This document shows positions 1 to 8,334 of a DNA stretch of 64,000 nt, piece by piece. The notes under the pieces are model-generated. The model did not search any database. It had not been told where the DNA came from and saw nothing but the letters and a program-made list of their open reading frames with translations. The position numbers and the translations under genes are program-made. Origin of the DNA: Nostoc favosum CHAB5714 (GTDB taxonomy: Bacteria; Cyanobacteriota; Cyanobacteriia; Cyanobacteriales; Nostocaceae); assembly GCF_020829495.1 (NCBI RefSeq), contig NZ_JAIVFQ010000025.1, positions 1-64,000 of the forward strand. The letters are read 5' to 3'. Position 1 is the first letter of the stretch, and each line of letters starts with the position of its first letter.

Positions 1-2
1 GA

Positions 3-86
3 AATCGCGTTCCAAACTATATTCCCACACTTGGCGGTGTTATTTCTTTTACAAGACATTCAACGCCTGAGAAACTTAGCACTTAG
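3..86 (+). pseudogene. Probable upstream part of the first DUF11 gene, in another frame
   Basis: From base 3 one frame reads NRVPNYIPTLGGVISF and on to EKLST, then stops at TAG 84-86. The next frame opens after a TAG at 77-79 and carries LVKELTFKFPG directly into the long downstream frame. Joining the two near base 82 gives a smooth beta-sandwich-like sequence (STLVKELTFKFPG), as if one base had been lost. It is inferred to be the same gene as the next entry, continuing beyond the left edge. A sequencing or assembly slip would look identical. Confidence 0.45.
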
Positions 87-94
87 TCAAGGAA

Positions 95-1594
95 TTGACA
101 TTCAAATTTCCAGGTGCAAGATATGAGGTTGGTTTTATCAATAAACCAGGGACTATTACTTCCATCGCTCCTGGTACAACGGTGAATGGCTTCTCGATTC
201 AGCTAGCGGTTGAATCAGGTGTAACTTCATCATCATTAACCGTTGCTAACATTGCTCAATTGTTTGGTCAAACACCTGGCACTAACGCCCCAGTATACGA
301 CGAATCTGGCGACCAAAATCCCAGCAACTACGACGGGACTCCAGGCAGTATGACACCTCCTGTGGGTACAGATACCAATGCTGACGGTGTTCCTGATACT
401 CTACCACTTAACAGTGTTGATGACGGCTATATTGATACCCCCACAACTCCTGAAACTGGAGTTGACACGGGTAACAATAATAGTGGCGATGGTTCAATCG
501 GTGGTGAGGCGAACGTTTTCACAGTGCAAGCACCTGTGGCTTCAGCAGTACTCAACGGCCCACAGAATAAGCCAGATGCTACTGGACTAACGGATCAAAA
601 TGATGACTTCACTAACAAATCTTCACTTGTTCCTGCTGGTACAGCCCCTGGTTCCACATTAGACCCCTCACCAGTTGCCTTCACTAACACCATTATTAAT
701 AGTGGTACTGACACTGGCACTATTACACTAACCCCAACGCAACCAGCAAATAAACTAGATTTACGAGATAACACTCAGGTGACTATTACCTATGGTAGTA
801 GTTCTGCTGTCTATACCTACGATCAAACAGCAGGAACCTTTACACCAACTAGTGGTGCAGCAATTACAATCCCTAACGTTGCTCCTGGTACAACTGTCAA
901 CTATGGTGTAGAAGTTAATCTACCAAGCGGTACTCCCCTCTCAACTGATACTATCGCCAACTACACGGGCGATAAAGAATTTGGTTTCCCTGTACCCATT
1001 ACTGCTTCCATTAATGCCAACGGGAGTATTAGTACAAACATCACCATCGATCGCGTCTACACTGGCTTCCTGAAAATGGTGAAAGTGTCACGAGTTCTGC
1101 CAGGAACTGGGCCAGCAGTTGGTGCAGGTCAAGATGACTTTGAGTCTACACCAGCTTACACAAATCCCGTTACCAATACTGTTATTGATCCGAATTCAGG
1201 AACTGCTGATGTAGCCAGAAAGCCTGCTCCAGGGAACATTATTGAGTACCAAATTCGGTACAAAAATATTTCTGATACTCAAGCTGGAACCGGTAACGTG
1301 ATTTTGAATGCTGATAAGGTTGTGATCACTGAAGATGGTACTGTCGGGGGCAACAACTGGGCGCTAGACAACGATGTTAGTGGTCAAATTGATACCAGCA
1401 ATATCGTTGGTTCAGCTAAAGATTCTGGGGCTTCAACTATTCAGTTCTTCAGTGGTAGTCCCGCTAATAGCTCTGGCATCGACCAAACCGGAACCACGGT
1501 TAACACTGATATTACCAAATATGTAGATACTGCCACTGGACAGGTTGCACCGGGTGTTCAAAGAACATTTACCTTCCAACGCAAGGTTAATTAG
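95..1594 (+). CDS. DUF11-type repeat surface protein, incomplete at its 5' end
   Basis: This is a long, low-charge protein rich in Thr, Ser, Asn, Asp and Gly. It contains runs such as VDTGNNNSGDG, a beta-sandwich segment with APGTTVNYGVEV, and a C-terminal segment (KPAPGNIIEYQIRYKNISD) that matches the N-terminal strand pattern of DUF11 (conserved repeat) domains. The only start in this frame is a TTG at 95 with no Shine-Dalgarno. There is no signal peptide, and the upstream frame seems to hold the missing N-terminus, so the true gene starts outside the window and is frameshifted near base 82. DUF11 proteins are usually exported or surface-bound. The two following genes carry the same kind of domain, which suggests a surface-protein operon. 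Molecular function is unknown. Confidence 0.6.
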   Translation: MTFKFPGARYEVGFINKPGTITSIAPGTTVNGFSIQLAVESGVTSSSLTVANIAQLFGQTPGTNAPVYDESGDQNPSNYDGTPGSMTPPVGTDTNADGVPDTLPLNSVDDGYIDTPTTPETGVDTGNNNSGDGSIGGEANVFTVQAPVASAVLNGPQNKPDATGLTDQNDDFTNKSSLVPAGTAPGSTLDPSPVAFTNTIINSGTDTGTITLTPTQPANKLDLRDNTQVTITYGSSSAVYTYDQTAGTFTPTSGAAITIPNVAPGTTVNYGVEVNLPSGTPLSTDTIANYTGDKEFGFPVPITASINANGSISTNITIDRVYTGFLKMVKVSRVLPGTGPAVGAGQDDFESTPAYTNPVTNTVIDPNSGTADVARKPAPGNIIEYQIRYKNISDTQAGTGNVILNADKVVITEDGTVGGNNWALDNDVSGQIDTSNIVGSAKDSGASTIQFFSGSPANSSGIDQTGTTVNTDITKYVDTATGQVAPGVQRTFTFQRKVN

Positions 1595-1653
1595 ATAGTT
1601 TGATCTTACTCCCCTTTGTTTGCAAAGAGGGGTGTGATAGCACCTATGTTTTT

Positions 1654-1687
1654 GTAGTTGGCGCTTTAGCGCTAAATCGCCAACTAC
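1654..1687. repeat. 34-bp near-perfect palindrome
   Basis: GTAGTTGGCG (1654-1663) and CGCCAACTAC (1678-1687) are inverted arms around an inner palindrome TTTAGCGCTAAA, with one mismatched pair (C1664/T1677). It lies 60 bases after the first DUF11 stop and about 80 before the next start. It could form a hairpin in the transcript (attenuator or processing site) or be a dispersed repeat. There is no T-run directly after it, so a classical terminator is unlikely. Confidence 0.6.
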
Positions 1688-1765
1688 GAACTGATTATTC
1701 CCCAGCAACAACAGGGAAAGATAAATCAGCAATCGACATTCTAGAAGTTTTTGAGGTTATTGACT

Positions 1766-2329
1766 ATGAAGCGGCTTTCTTTTGCAAGTTTAGGAGCGAT
1801 CGCACTCATTGCTACAGTACCATTTGTCAGTCAAGTGCCGGGAGTGGCTTCTCTATGGCATTCTACAAGTGCTGTTGCTGAGAATGTCAAAACTCAAGGG
1901 CAAATACAGTTGCGCTTAGAGGCAGAAAAGCAAGTAGTGGCACAGGATCAACAAGGTAAGCAAAGCAAGACATGGCAACCTTTAAAAGGTCAAGCTGTGG
2001 TGCGACCAGGAGATGTGCTGCGCTATACCTTGAGTGGGGAGAATAAGAGCGATCGCGCAGTTAAAAATCTAACTCTAAATCAGCCCATTCCCAAAGGAAT
2101 AATGTACGTACTGAAATCTGCTAATGCCACTAATAATGCCAAAATTACTTACAGCATTGATGGTGGACGCAGCTTTGTTGAAAATCCCACTGTTAGAGTA
2201 ACCCTCCCTAACGGCAAAGTGGAAACTAAACCAGCACCAGCAACTGTTTACACCCACATCCGTTTGCAAGTTCCATCAGTTGCAGCAAAGACGATAGTCA
2301 AAGCGACTTATCAAACTCAAGTGCGCTGA
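1766..2329 (+). CDS. Exported DUF11-domain protein (187 aa)
   Basis: The ATG at 1766 opens a clear signal peptide: MKRLSFASLGAIALIATVPF, with likely cleavage near STSAVAEN. A TTG five codons upstream is also possible but would only add residues before the signal. The mature part is a single DUF11-like beta-sandwich: WQPLKGQAVVRPGDVLRYTL, NKSDRAVKNLTLNQPIPKGIMYV and YSIDGGRSF. The spacing matches cyanobacterial exported DUF11 proteins. It lies between two larger DUF11 genes on the same strand, so it probably takes part in the same envelope or extracellular assembly. No catalytic motif is visible. Confidence 0.75.
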   Translation: MKRLSFASLGAIALIATVPFVSQVPGVASLWHSTSAVAENVKTQGQIQLRLEAEKQVVAQDQQGKQSKTWQPLKGQAVVRPGDVLRYTLSGENKSDRAVKNLTLNQPIPKGIMYVLKSANATNNAKITYSIDGGRSFVENPTVRVTLPNGKVETKPAPATVYTHIRLQVPSVAAKTIVKATYQTQVR

Positions 2330-2339
2330 TTCAACAATA

Positions 2340-2500
2340 ATTACTAATTCGTAATTCGTAATTCGTAATTCGTAATTCGTAATTCGTAATTAAACCGATA
2401 GCGCAACGTTGGCCAGTATTCGTACTTCTGCAAAGAAGCAAGTTACGCGCAGCGTCTGTTAGAGAGCGTCATTAGTAATTACGAATTACGAATTGTTAAT
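2340..2500. repeat. Heptad tandem repeats (ATTCGTA) on both sides of a unique segment
   Basis: About six copies of a 7-bp unit (ATTCGTA in phase) cover roughly 2346-2391. A shorter inverted copy (TAATTACGAATTACGAATT) lies at about 2475-2494. The middle holds a segment resembling the dispersed repeat 'gttacgcgcagcgtct'. This is typical of Nostoc short tandemly repeated repetitive (STRR) sequences and fills the gap between two DUF11 genes. Confidence 0.75.
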
Positions 2501-2526
2501 GTGGCATCCCAGAGGAGACATGTTTA

Positions 2527-4050
2527 GTGATCCTTCCTGACAAAAAAAAGCAGAGGAGTTCTAACAATAGCTGGTGCCGACAGTTAACAGCAACTGTTCT
2601 GCTGGGAAGTGTGTTGCATACTACCATCCCTACACCAGCAACAGCACAACAGGTCAAAAATCTTATAAATCAAGCTACTTATACTTATACAGATCCTGCT
2701 AATAGTTATCAATTTCGGGGAAGTTCTAGTCAAATCAACCTTACACTTGATCCATTAGTTGACCCATTAGGGCGGATTTTAGGTTGCGCTGGCCAACTTT
2801 TACCTGATTATACAGGTTTTTCAGTTAGCGTATACGAACCTAATCCCAGCGACCCAACGGGGACAGAATTGGGAAACTTAGTTCCTCTAACTCGAACAGA
2901 GTTACCTGATATTCCTAGTAACAACGTTTCCGGTGGTAAATCGCCAAATATCGAGAATAGTAACCCTTACTTCGTTACGAATAACCCTGCGGGTGTCTAC
3001 AATTTCCTACTCGATCCCAACAAAGGTCAAACCGATCCAGGTAGAACCTACATTTTTGTAGTTAATCCACCACCAAATTCTATCTACAAACAACGGCGGA
3101 TCAAGATTCAAATTATTGCTAGCACTGGTACACAAGGTAATAATATTGTGCGATACGTCGCTACCTCTCTAGATGGTCAACCAATCAGTCTCACAGGCGA
3201 AACTAAAGTAGACCAAACAGTTGTTTTAGTTCCCGATGCAGAAACGGTGGGGCTGGATTTATTAGCATTTGAATTCACCACAAATTTGTGTCAACCCAAT
3301 CAGTTGCAGATTATCAAAACAGGCGATCGCGCTGTGGCTGAACCTGGAGATACTGTGATCTACCGTCTCTCAGTAAAAAATCTCGCTGATGCTGGTTTGA
3401 ATAATCTAGTTATCACCGACAACCTACCTTTAGGGTTCCGCTTTTTACCTAAATCTGTGCGGGGAGAAATAGATGGACAGCCAGTTACCATCACCGCCGA
3501 AGGTAATGGAAACACGCTGACATTCCGCACAGACATAATAATTCCTACAGAGAAAGTCCTGAATATTGCCTACGCGGCTCAACTAACAGCCGATTCTTTG
3601 CGGGGAACAGGTCGCAACAGTGCGATCGCTAATGCCCAACGATCTGACAACGGTTTTAGCACCAAGGATGGGCCAGCAACCCACCAGTTGAAAATTCGTC
3701 CAGGAATCCTCTCTGATTGTGGCACAATCATTGGTCGCGTGTTTGTTGACAAAAACTTTGACGGTGAACAACAGCGTGGTGAGCCTGGAGTTCCAAATGC
3801 GGTGATTTTTCTGGAGGATGGAAACCGCATCACCACAGATCCGAATGGTTTGTTTTCATTAGCCAATGCCTTACCAGGAAACCATACAGGTGTACTCGAC
3901 CTCAGTAGTGTACCCGGTTACACCTTAGCTCGCAACGATAAATTTCGTGAACGGAATAGCCAATCTCGTCTAGTGCGTTTAGAGCCTGGTGGCTTGGTAC
4001 GCATGAACTTTGCAGTTACCCCCGCCTTTCAGGAGCCAGTCAAGAAATGA
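2527..4050 (+). CDS. Exported protein with DUF11 and SdrD B-like domains (507 aa)
   Basis: The start is a GTG at 2527 with a good AGAGGAG Shine-Dalgarno about 10 bases upstream. The nearby ATG at 2519 is out of frame and soon stops. A basic N-terminus and hydrophobic stretch (TATVLLGSVLHTTIPTPATA) form a signal peptide. Residues about 260-360 form a DUF11 domain (RAVAEPGDTVIYRLSVKNLADAG, then ITDNLPLGFRFLP). Residues about 395-490 resemble an SdrD B-like or carboxypeptidase-regulatory fold (IIGRVFVDKNFDGEQQRGEPG, ending VRMNFAV). The stop overlaps the ATG of the beta-barrel gene by 4 bases, so the two are translationally coupled. It is likely the periplasmic or surface partner of that barrel. 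Confidence 0.75.
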   Translation: MILPDKKKQRSSNNSWCRQLTATVLLGSVLHTTIPTPATAQQVKNLINQATYTYTDPANSYQFRGSSSQINLTLDPLVDPLGRILGCAGQLLPDYTGFSVSVYEPNPSDPTGTELGNLVPLTRTELPDIPSNNVSGGKSPNIENSNPYFVTNNPAGVYNFLLDPNKGQTDPGRTYIFVVNPPPNSIYKQRRIKIQIIASTGTQGNNIVRYVATSLDGQPISLTGETKVDQTVVLVPDAETVGLDLLAFEFTTNLCQPNQLQIIKTGDRAVAEPGDTVIYRLSVKNLADAGLNNLVITDNLPLGFRFLPKSVRGEIDGQPVTITAEGNGNTLTFRTDIIIPTEKVLNIAYAAQLTADSLRGTGRNSAIANAQRSDNGFSTKDGPATHQLKIRPGILSDCGTIIGRVFVDKNFDGEQQRGEPGVPNAVIFLEDGNRITTDPNGLFSLANALPGNHTGVLDLSSVPGYTLARNDKFRERNSQSRLVRLEPGGLVRMNFAVTPAFQEPVKK

Positions 4051-5273
4051 AACCCAGACTGCACTGTGTAACTACATTTAACATCAGGTTGATAGGGGCG
4101 ATGCCGGTAGTAGCTCTCAGCCTTATTTTGTACCCTGCAATAGTCAAAGCAGAACCCGTCAATGAAAATCTCTTTTTCTCTGATTCCCCTTCGCAAGCAG
4201 ATAAGGGGGCTGAAGATCCTTACTTTTCACGGGATCTGAAAAACCTCTCTCCAAACCTCTCCCCTAGAAGGGGAGAGGCTTTGAATTCTACCCCTTCCCT
4301 ACAAGGGAAGGGGGCTAGGGGCTTAGATTTCGCTTTGGTTGTTGCAGATGATGTGAAAAATCAGATCGAAGTTCAAGCAGATCAGAACAAAGTGCTTGAA
4401 AAAAGTATGGATTCAAATTCTCCCCATCTTTTGGGAAGTTCGTTGGAACTTCCCTCAACTTCTTCAGCACCAACTACTGATACTTCAATTCCAGATGTTC
4501 AGCCAAGTGAAACGGAAATACAACCATTTCAACCAGCAACCTCCGTAGGTTTACCCAGAGGCTTACGCAAAATAGCCGGAATCGAGAACAAGAATAATCG
4601 AAGTAAAGATACGGAAACACAGTTGCAAGCTTCTCCAAGGGAAATACAACCATTTCAACCAGCAAGTACCGTAGGTTTACCTAGAGGCTTAAGCAAAATA
4701 GCAGGAGTAGAGAACGGGCAAGGGGTGAATGAAAATTTTTCCGTGTCCCCCACTCCCGCCATTTCCACAGCAATCAAAATCCTGAATCCAACGGCTGACA
4801 GCGTTGTAGATGTACAAGCTACCACAGTAACTGTGCAATTTGCTGCTGGAAGTCAGGTGGAATTGCGGGTAAATGGCGTGTTGGTAGACTCTTCTTTGGT
4901 GGGACGGACAGAAAGTGATGCCACTACCAACTTATTAACGCAGACATGGTATGGTGTCTCGTTAAAAGAAGGTAATAACACCATCTCTGCACAAGTAGTT
5001 GGAGGAAAAGAATCCCCTGTAACGGTGCAAGTCGCAGTCCGGGGAGCGCCACAGCGACTAACTTTAGAAACTGTTGAGTCTCGTATCCCGGCAGATGGAC
5101 GTTCCATAGCCACAATTCGGGGTCAACTCATTGATGCAAGTGGCAATCGCTCTAATCGTGATGCTGTTGTCACTTTGATAGCCACTGCTGGGGAGTTTGT
5201 CGGGAAAGACTTCAAACCCGATGAACCCGGATTTCAAGTGGAGGCGAAAGGGGGACAATTTACAGGGATTTAG
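4047..5273 (+). CDS. N-terminal half of an outer-membrane beta-barrel protein, ended by an in-frame TAG
   Basis: The ATG overlaps the previous stop (ATGA). A hydrophobic segment (AMPVVALSLILYPAIVKAEP) serves as signal peptide. A low-complexity region follows with a duplicated motif (EIQPFQPA.SVGLPRGL.KIAG) near residues 150-165 and 195-215. Then come two Ig/invasin-like modules: IKILNPTADSVVDVQATTV with VELRVNGVLVD, and RLTLETVESRIPADGRSIATI. Residues about 70-92 (NLSPNLSPRRGEALN and so on) are a translated copy of an intergenic repeat. The TAG at 5271-5273 cuts the reading frame in the middle of the second module. The same frame is open beyond it to 8108, so this was or is one gene of about 1350 codons. 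Confidence 0.7.
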   Translation: MKPRLHCVTTFNIRLIGAMPVVALSLILYPAIVKAEPVNENLFFSDSPSQADKGAEDPYFSRDLKNLSPNLSPRRGEALNSTPSLQGKGARGLDFALVVADDVKNQIEVQADQNKVLEKSMDSNSPHLLGSSLELPSTSSAPTTDTSIPDVQPSETEIQPFQPATSVGLPRGLRKIAGIENKNNRSKDTETQLQASPREIQPFQPASTVGLPRGLSKIAGVENGQGVNENFSVSPTPAISTAIKILNPTADSVVDVQATTVTVQFAAGSQVELRVNGVLVDSSLVGRTESDATTNLLTQTWYGVSLKEGNNTISAQVVGGKESPVTVQVAVRGAPQRLTLETVESRIPADGRSIATIRGQLIDASGNRSNRDAVVTLIATAGEFVGKDFKPDEPGFQVEAKGGQFTGI

Positions 5274-5372
5274 CGATCGCAACTCAAAGCAGAAACTGTC
5301 CGAATTCGGGCGATCGCTAATGATTTAGAAGCCTTTACCCAACTACAATTTGAAACGGCACTGCGTCCGAGT

Positions 5373-8108
5373 TTGGTGACAGGAGTAATAGATTTACGTT
5401 TGGGCGCTAGAGGTACAAATTATTACGGCAGTTTCCGTGATTTCCTCCCTCCTGACAAAGACAACGGGACGCAATTAGATTTCCACTCAGCGATATTTGC
5501 CACTGGTGCGATCGGGGAATGGTTATTTACAGGCGCATATAACAGTTCTCGTAGCCTCAATGAAGATTGCAACTGCGATAATCGTCTGTTTAGAACTTAC
5601 CAATCCAGTGAGCAAAATTATCCTGTCTATGGCGATAGCTCGAAAGTTGATGTCGTCGCTCCTTCCATTGACAGCGTATATCTGCGTTTTGAGCGCTCAA
5701 CTGGTATTCCCGGATCTTCCTCTGATTATGCCATGTGGGGTGACTACAACACAGAAGAATTTGCGCGGCGATCGCAGCAATTTACTTCTATCACCCGTCA
5801 ACTCCACGGTTTTAAGGCTAACTACAATTTAGGTAACTTACAAATTACAGGTTTGTATGGCAACCATTTAGAAGGGTTTCAACGAGATACCATTGCTCCC
5901 GATGGTACTAGTGGTTATTACTTCCTATCTCGCAGAATACTACAACCAGGTAGCGAAAATGTCTTTATTGAGTTAGAAGAACTCAATCGTCCTGGGACTG
6001 TACTAGAACGCAAACAGCTTAACCGAGGCCCAGACTACGAAATCGACTACGATCGCGGCACATTATTATTCCGCGAACCCATCCTCCGCACCGATATTGA
6101 TCAAACCGGACAAGTATTGGTACGCCGGATTGTTGTTAGCTATCAATACGACAGCGAAGATTCTGATAGCAATATCTATGCTGGTCGTTTGCAATATAAC
6201 CTTTCCCGTAAGCTGAACTCTGAAAGCTGGATTGGAGCAACTTACGTTCAAGAAAATCAGGGAGTGCGTGACTTTCAACTCTACGGTGCAGATGCGCTGA
6301 TTTCTTTGGGTAATCAGGGTAACTTAATCGCAGAATATGCCCATTCCACTAATGATTCTGACGTTGTGGGAAAGGTTAGCGGTGAAGCGTACCGACTGGA
6401 AGCTGAGGGACAAATTACTAATGGAATTCAAGGTCGTGCTTATTATCGCTTTGCCGATACAGGTTTTGCCAATAATGCCACTATCAGCTTTGTCCCAGGA
6501 CAAACCCGTTATGGAGCGCAGGTTACAGCTAAACTGACCTCAACCACCAATGTCAGAGTGCAATATGACCACGAAGACAATTTTGGGATTGCTCCCCAAC
6601 CTCTAGATACCTTTGAAGAACTGTTTACACCGCGTTCTGAAGCGATACCTGGGAGCAAAGTTGATAATTCGCTGACGACGATTTCCGCCGGGATTCAACA
6701 ACGCTTGGGTAAAGCTACCTTTGATGTGGATTGGATTCATCGTCATCGAGAAGACCGCATCCCCGACAGCGCCCTAAGTAGTACTTCTGATCAACTGCGT
6801 TCACGAAGTGCGGACTCCGTCCGTTCGCGTTTTTCAGTCCCCATTGCGAAGAACTTGACTTTTCAGGCGCAAAATGAATTAAGTTTATCTTCCCAAAAAG
6901 ATACTGTTTACCCAGACCGTACCATCTTCGGGTTGAATTGGGCAGCAATTCCTGGTGTGAATATCAGTTTGGCCCAACAGTTTTACACTAGCGGTCAATA
7001 TTCGGGTAATTCCATCACCAGCTTGAGTGTCAACGGTGAACACAAACTCGGATCAGATACTACTTTGATCGGTCGTTACTCAATTTTGGGTGGTGCGAAT
7101 GAAATGACTACTCAAGGAGCAATTGGTCTAAATAATCGTTGGACTATTGCTTCGGGATTGCGGCTGAACGTTGCTTATGAACACGTATTTGGCAACTTCT
7201 TCGGACGGACTGGAGCAGGCCAACAATATGCCCAACCCTTCGCTTTTGGTCAATCAGCATCTGCGATCGGCTTTGATGGTGGCGATAGCTACAGCGTTGG
7301 GCTGGAATACTCTGATAATCCGCAGTTTCAAGCCAGCGTCCGTTATGAACATCGTTCTTCTTCTAGTGGTAGCAATACAGTAATTACCGCAGGTGCTACG
7401 GGTAAAATTTCTCCGGCTCTCACAGCTTTAGTACGTTATCAACAAGCCGGTTCTTCCAATCAAAAGCTTTCAGGATTGGGAGATACTGCTAACTTGAAGC
7501 TGGGTTTAGCTTACCGCGACCCCAATAGCGATAAATTTAATGCCTTATTGCGTTATGAATATCGCCAAAATCCATCAACCATCCCTGACACCATCCTGTT
7601 AGGGAGTGGTACGGGTTCCCAAGACCATACCTTTGCTTTAGAAGCTATTTACGCTCCTAACTGGCAATGGGAATTCTATGGTAAGTATGCCTTGCGTAAC
7701 AGTACTTCTTACATAGCCAGTGATTTAGCTGGTACTAGCACAGTAAATCTGGCCCAATTACGCGCTACCTATCGTTTGGGATATAGCTGGGATTTGGTGG
7801 GTGAGGCTCGTGTAATTAGTCAGTCTAGCTACAGCGAAACAGGGTTTGTTGTAGAAACAGGCTACTACCTCACGCCTAACCTGCGCGTTTCGGCTGGATA
7901 TGTGTTTGGTAAAGTTGATGATCGGGATTTTTCAGGAACACGTTCTGCGGGAGGCGCGTATTTAGGCTTTACGGTTAAGCTCAACGAATTGTTTGAGGGT
8001 TTTGGACAACAAAAGATTCCGCCACGCCAGCCACAGGAATCTGCAATGAAAACTTTGGTGAATAAACTCAAAGCCGCAATGACAGGGATGCAAAGGCGTG
8101 AAATATAA
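5373..8108 (+). CDS. C-terminal half of the same outer-membrane beta-barrel protein
   Basis: The frame is identical to that of the preceding half and is open from 5274. The codons between (LKAETVRIRAIANDLEAFTQ) continue the module without a break, so the TTG at 5373 is probably not a real start. The rest is dense amphipathic strands with alternating aromatic residues (VSYQYDSEDSDSNIYAGRLQ, VRVQYDHEDNFG, FNALLRYEYRQNPS), with repeated LGYSWDLVGEARV-type turns. This is typical of a large outer-membrane barrel. No TonB box or plug domain is obvious. Cyanobacterial DUF11 operons often pair with such barrels, so the inferred role is export or anchoring of the DUF11 proteins. Unless the TAG is read through or is a sequence error, the product is split. 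Confidence 0.7.
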   Translation: MVTGVIDLRLGARGTNYYGSFRDFLPPDKDNGTQLDFHSAIFATGAIGEWLFTGAYNSSRSLNEDCNCDNRLFRTYQSSEQNYPVYGDSSKVDVVAPSIDSVYLRFERSTGIPGSSSDYAMWGDYNTEEFARRSQQFTSITRQLHGFKANYNLGNLQITGLYGNHLEGFQRDTIAPDGTSGYYFLSRRILQPGSENVFIELEELNRPGTVLERKQLNRGPDYEIDYDRGTLLFREPILRTDIDQTGQVLVRRIVVSYQYDSEDSDSNIYAGRLQYNLSRKLNSESWIGATYVQENQGVRDFQLYGADALISLGNQGNLIAEYAHSTNDSDVVGKVSGEAYRLEAEGQITNGIQGRAYYRFADTGFANNATISFVPGQTRYGAQVTAKLTSTTNVRVQYDHEDNFGIAPQPLDTFEELFTPRSEAIPGSKVDNSLTTISAGIQQRLGKATFDVDWIHRHREDRIPDSALSSTSDQLRSRSADSVRSRFSVPIAKNLTFQAQNELSLSSQKDTVYPDRTIFGLNWAAIPGVNISLAQQFYTSGQYSGNSITSLSVNGEHKLGSDTTLIGRYSILGGANEMTTQGAIGLNNRWTIASGLRLNVAYEHVFGNFFGRTGAGQQYAQPFAFGQSASAIGFDGGDSYSVGLEYSDNPQFQASVRYEHRSSSSGSNTVITAGATGKISPALTALVRYQQAGSSNQKLSGLGDTANLKLGLAYRDPNSDKFNALLRYEYRQNPSTIPDTILLGSGTGSQDHTFALEAIYAPNWQWEFYGKYALRNSTSYIASDLAGTSTVNLAQLRATYRLGYSWDLVGEARVISQSSYSETGFVVETGYYLTPNLRVSAGYVFGKVDDRDFSGTRSAGGAYLGFTVKLNELFEGFGQQKIPPRQPQESAMKTLVNKLKAAMTGMQRREI

Positions 8109-8334
8109 AGCGGTTATTTGTACAGACGTAGCACCACTAAGTCTCTACAAACCGAAGTAATGACAATTGAATTAAGTGATTTTGCTTAGAAGTTCAACCC
8201 TTACCCGTGGGAATACTATTGTAGTAACTTTGAATCTAGTGAAAAAACGCTTCAATTTTCATTCTGATATCTGTAAATTTAATTTATAAATTCAACATTA
8301 TTGCTTGCAAATTATGTATTTTTATTGGAATTAA

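Noticed and set aside
1600..1881. Plus frame overlapping the 187-aa DUF11 gene
   Set aside because: It is out of frame with a clear signal peptide and good ATG at 1766, has no family resemblance, and includes the palindrome.
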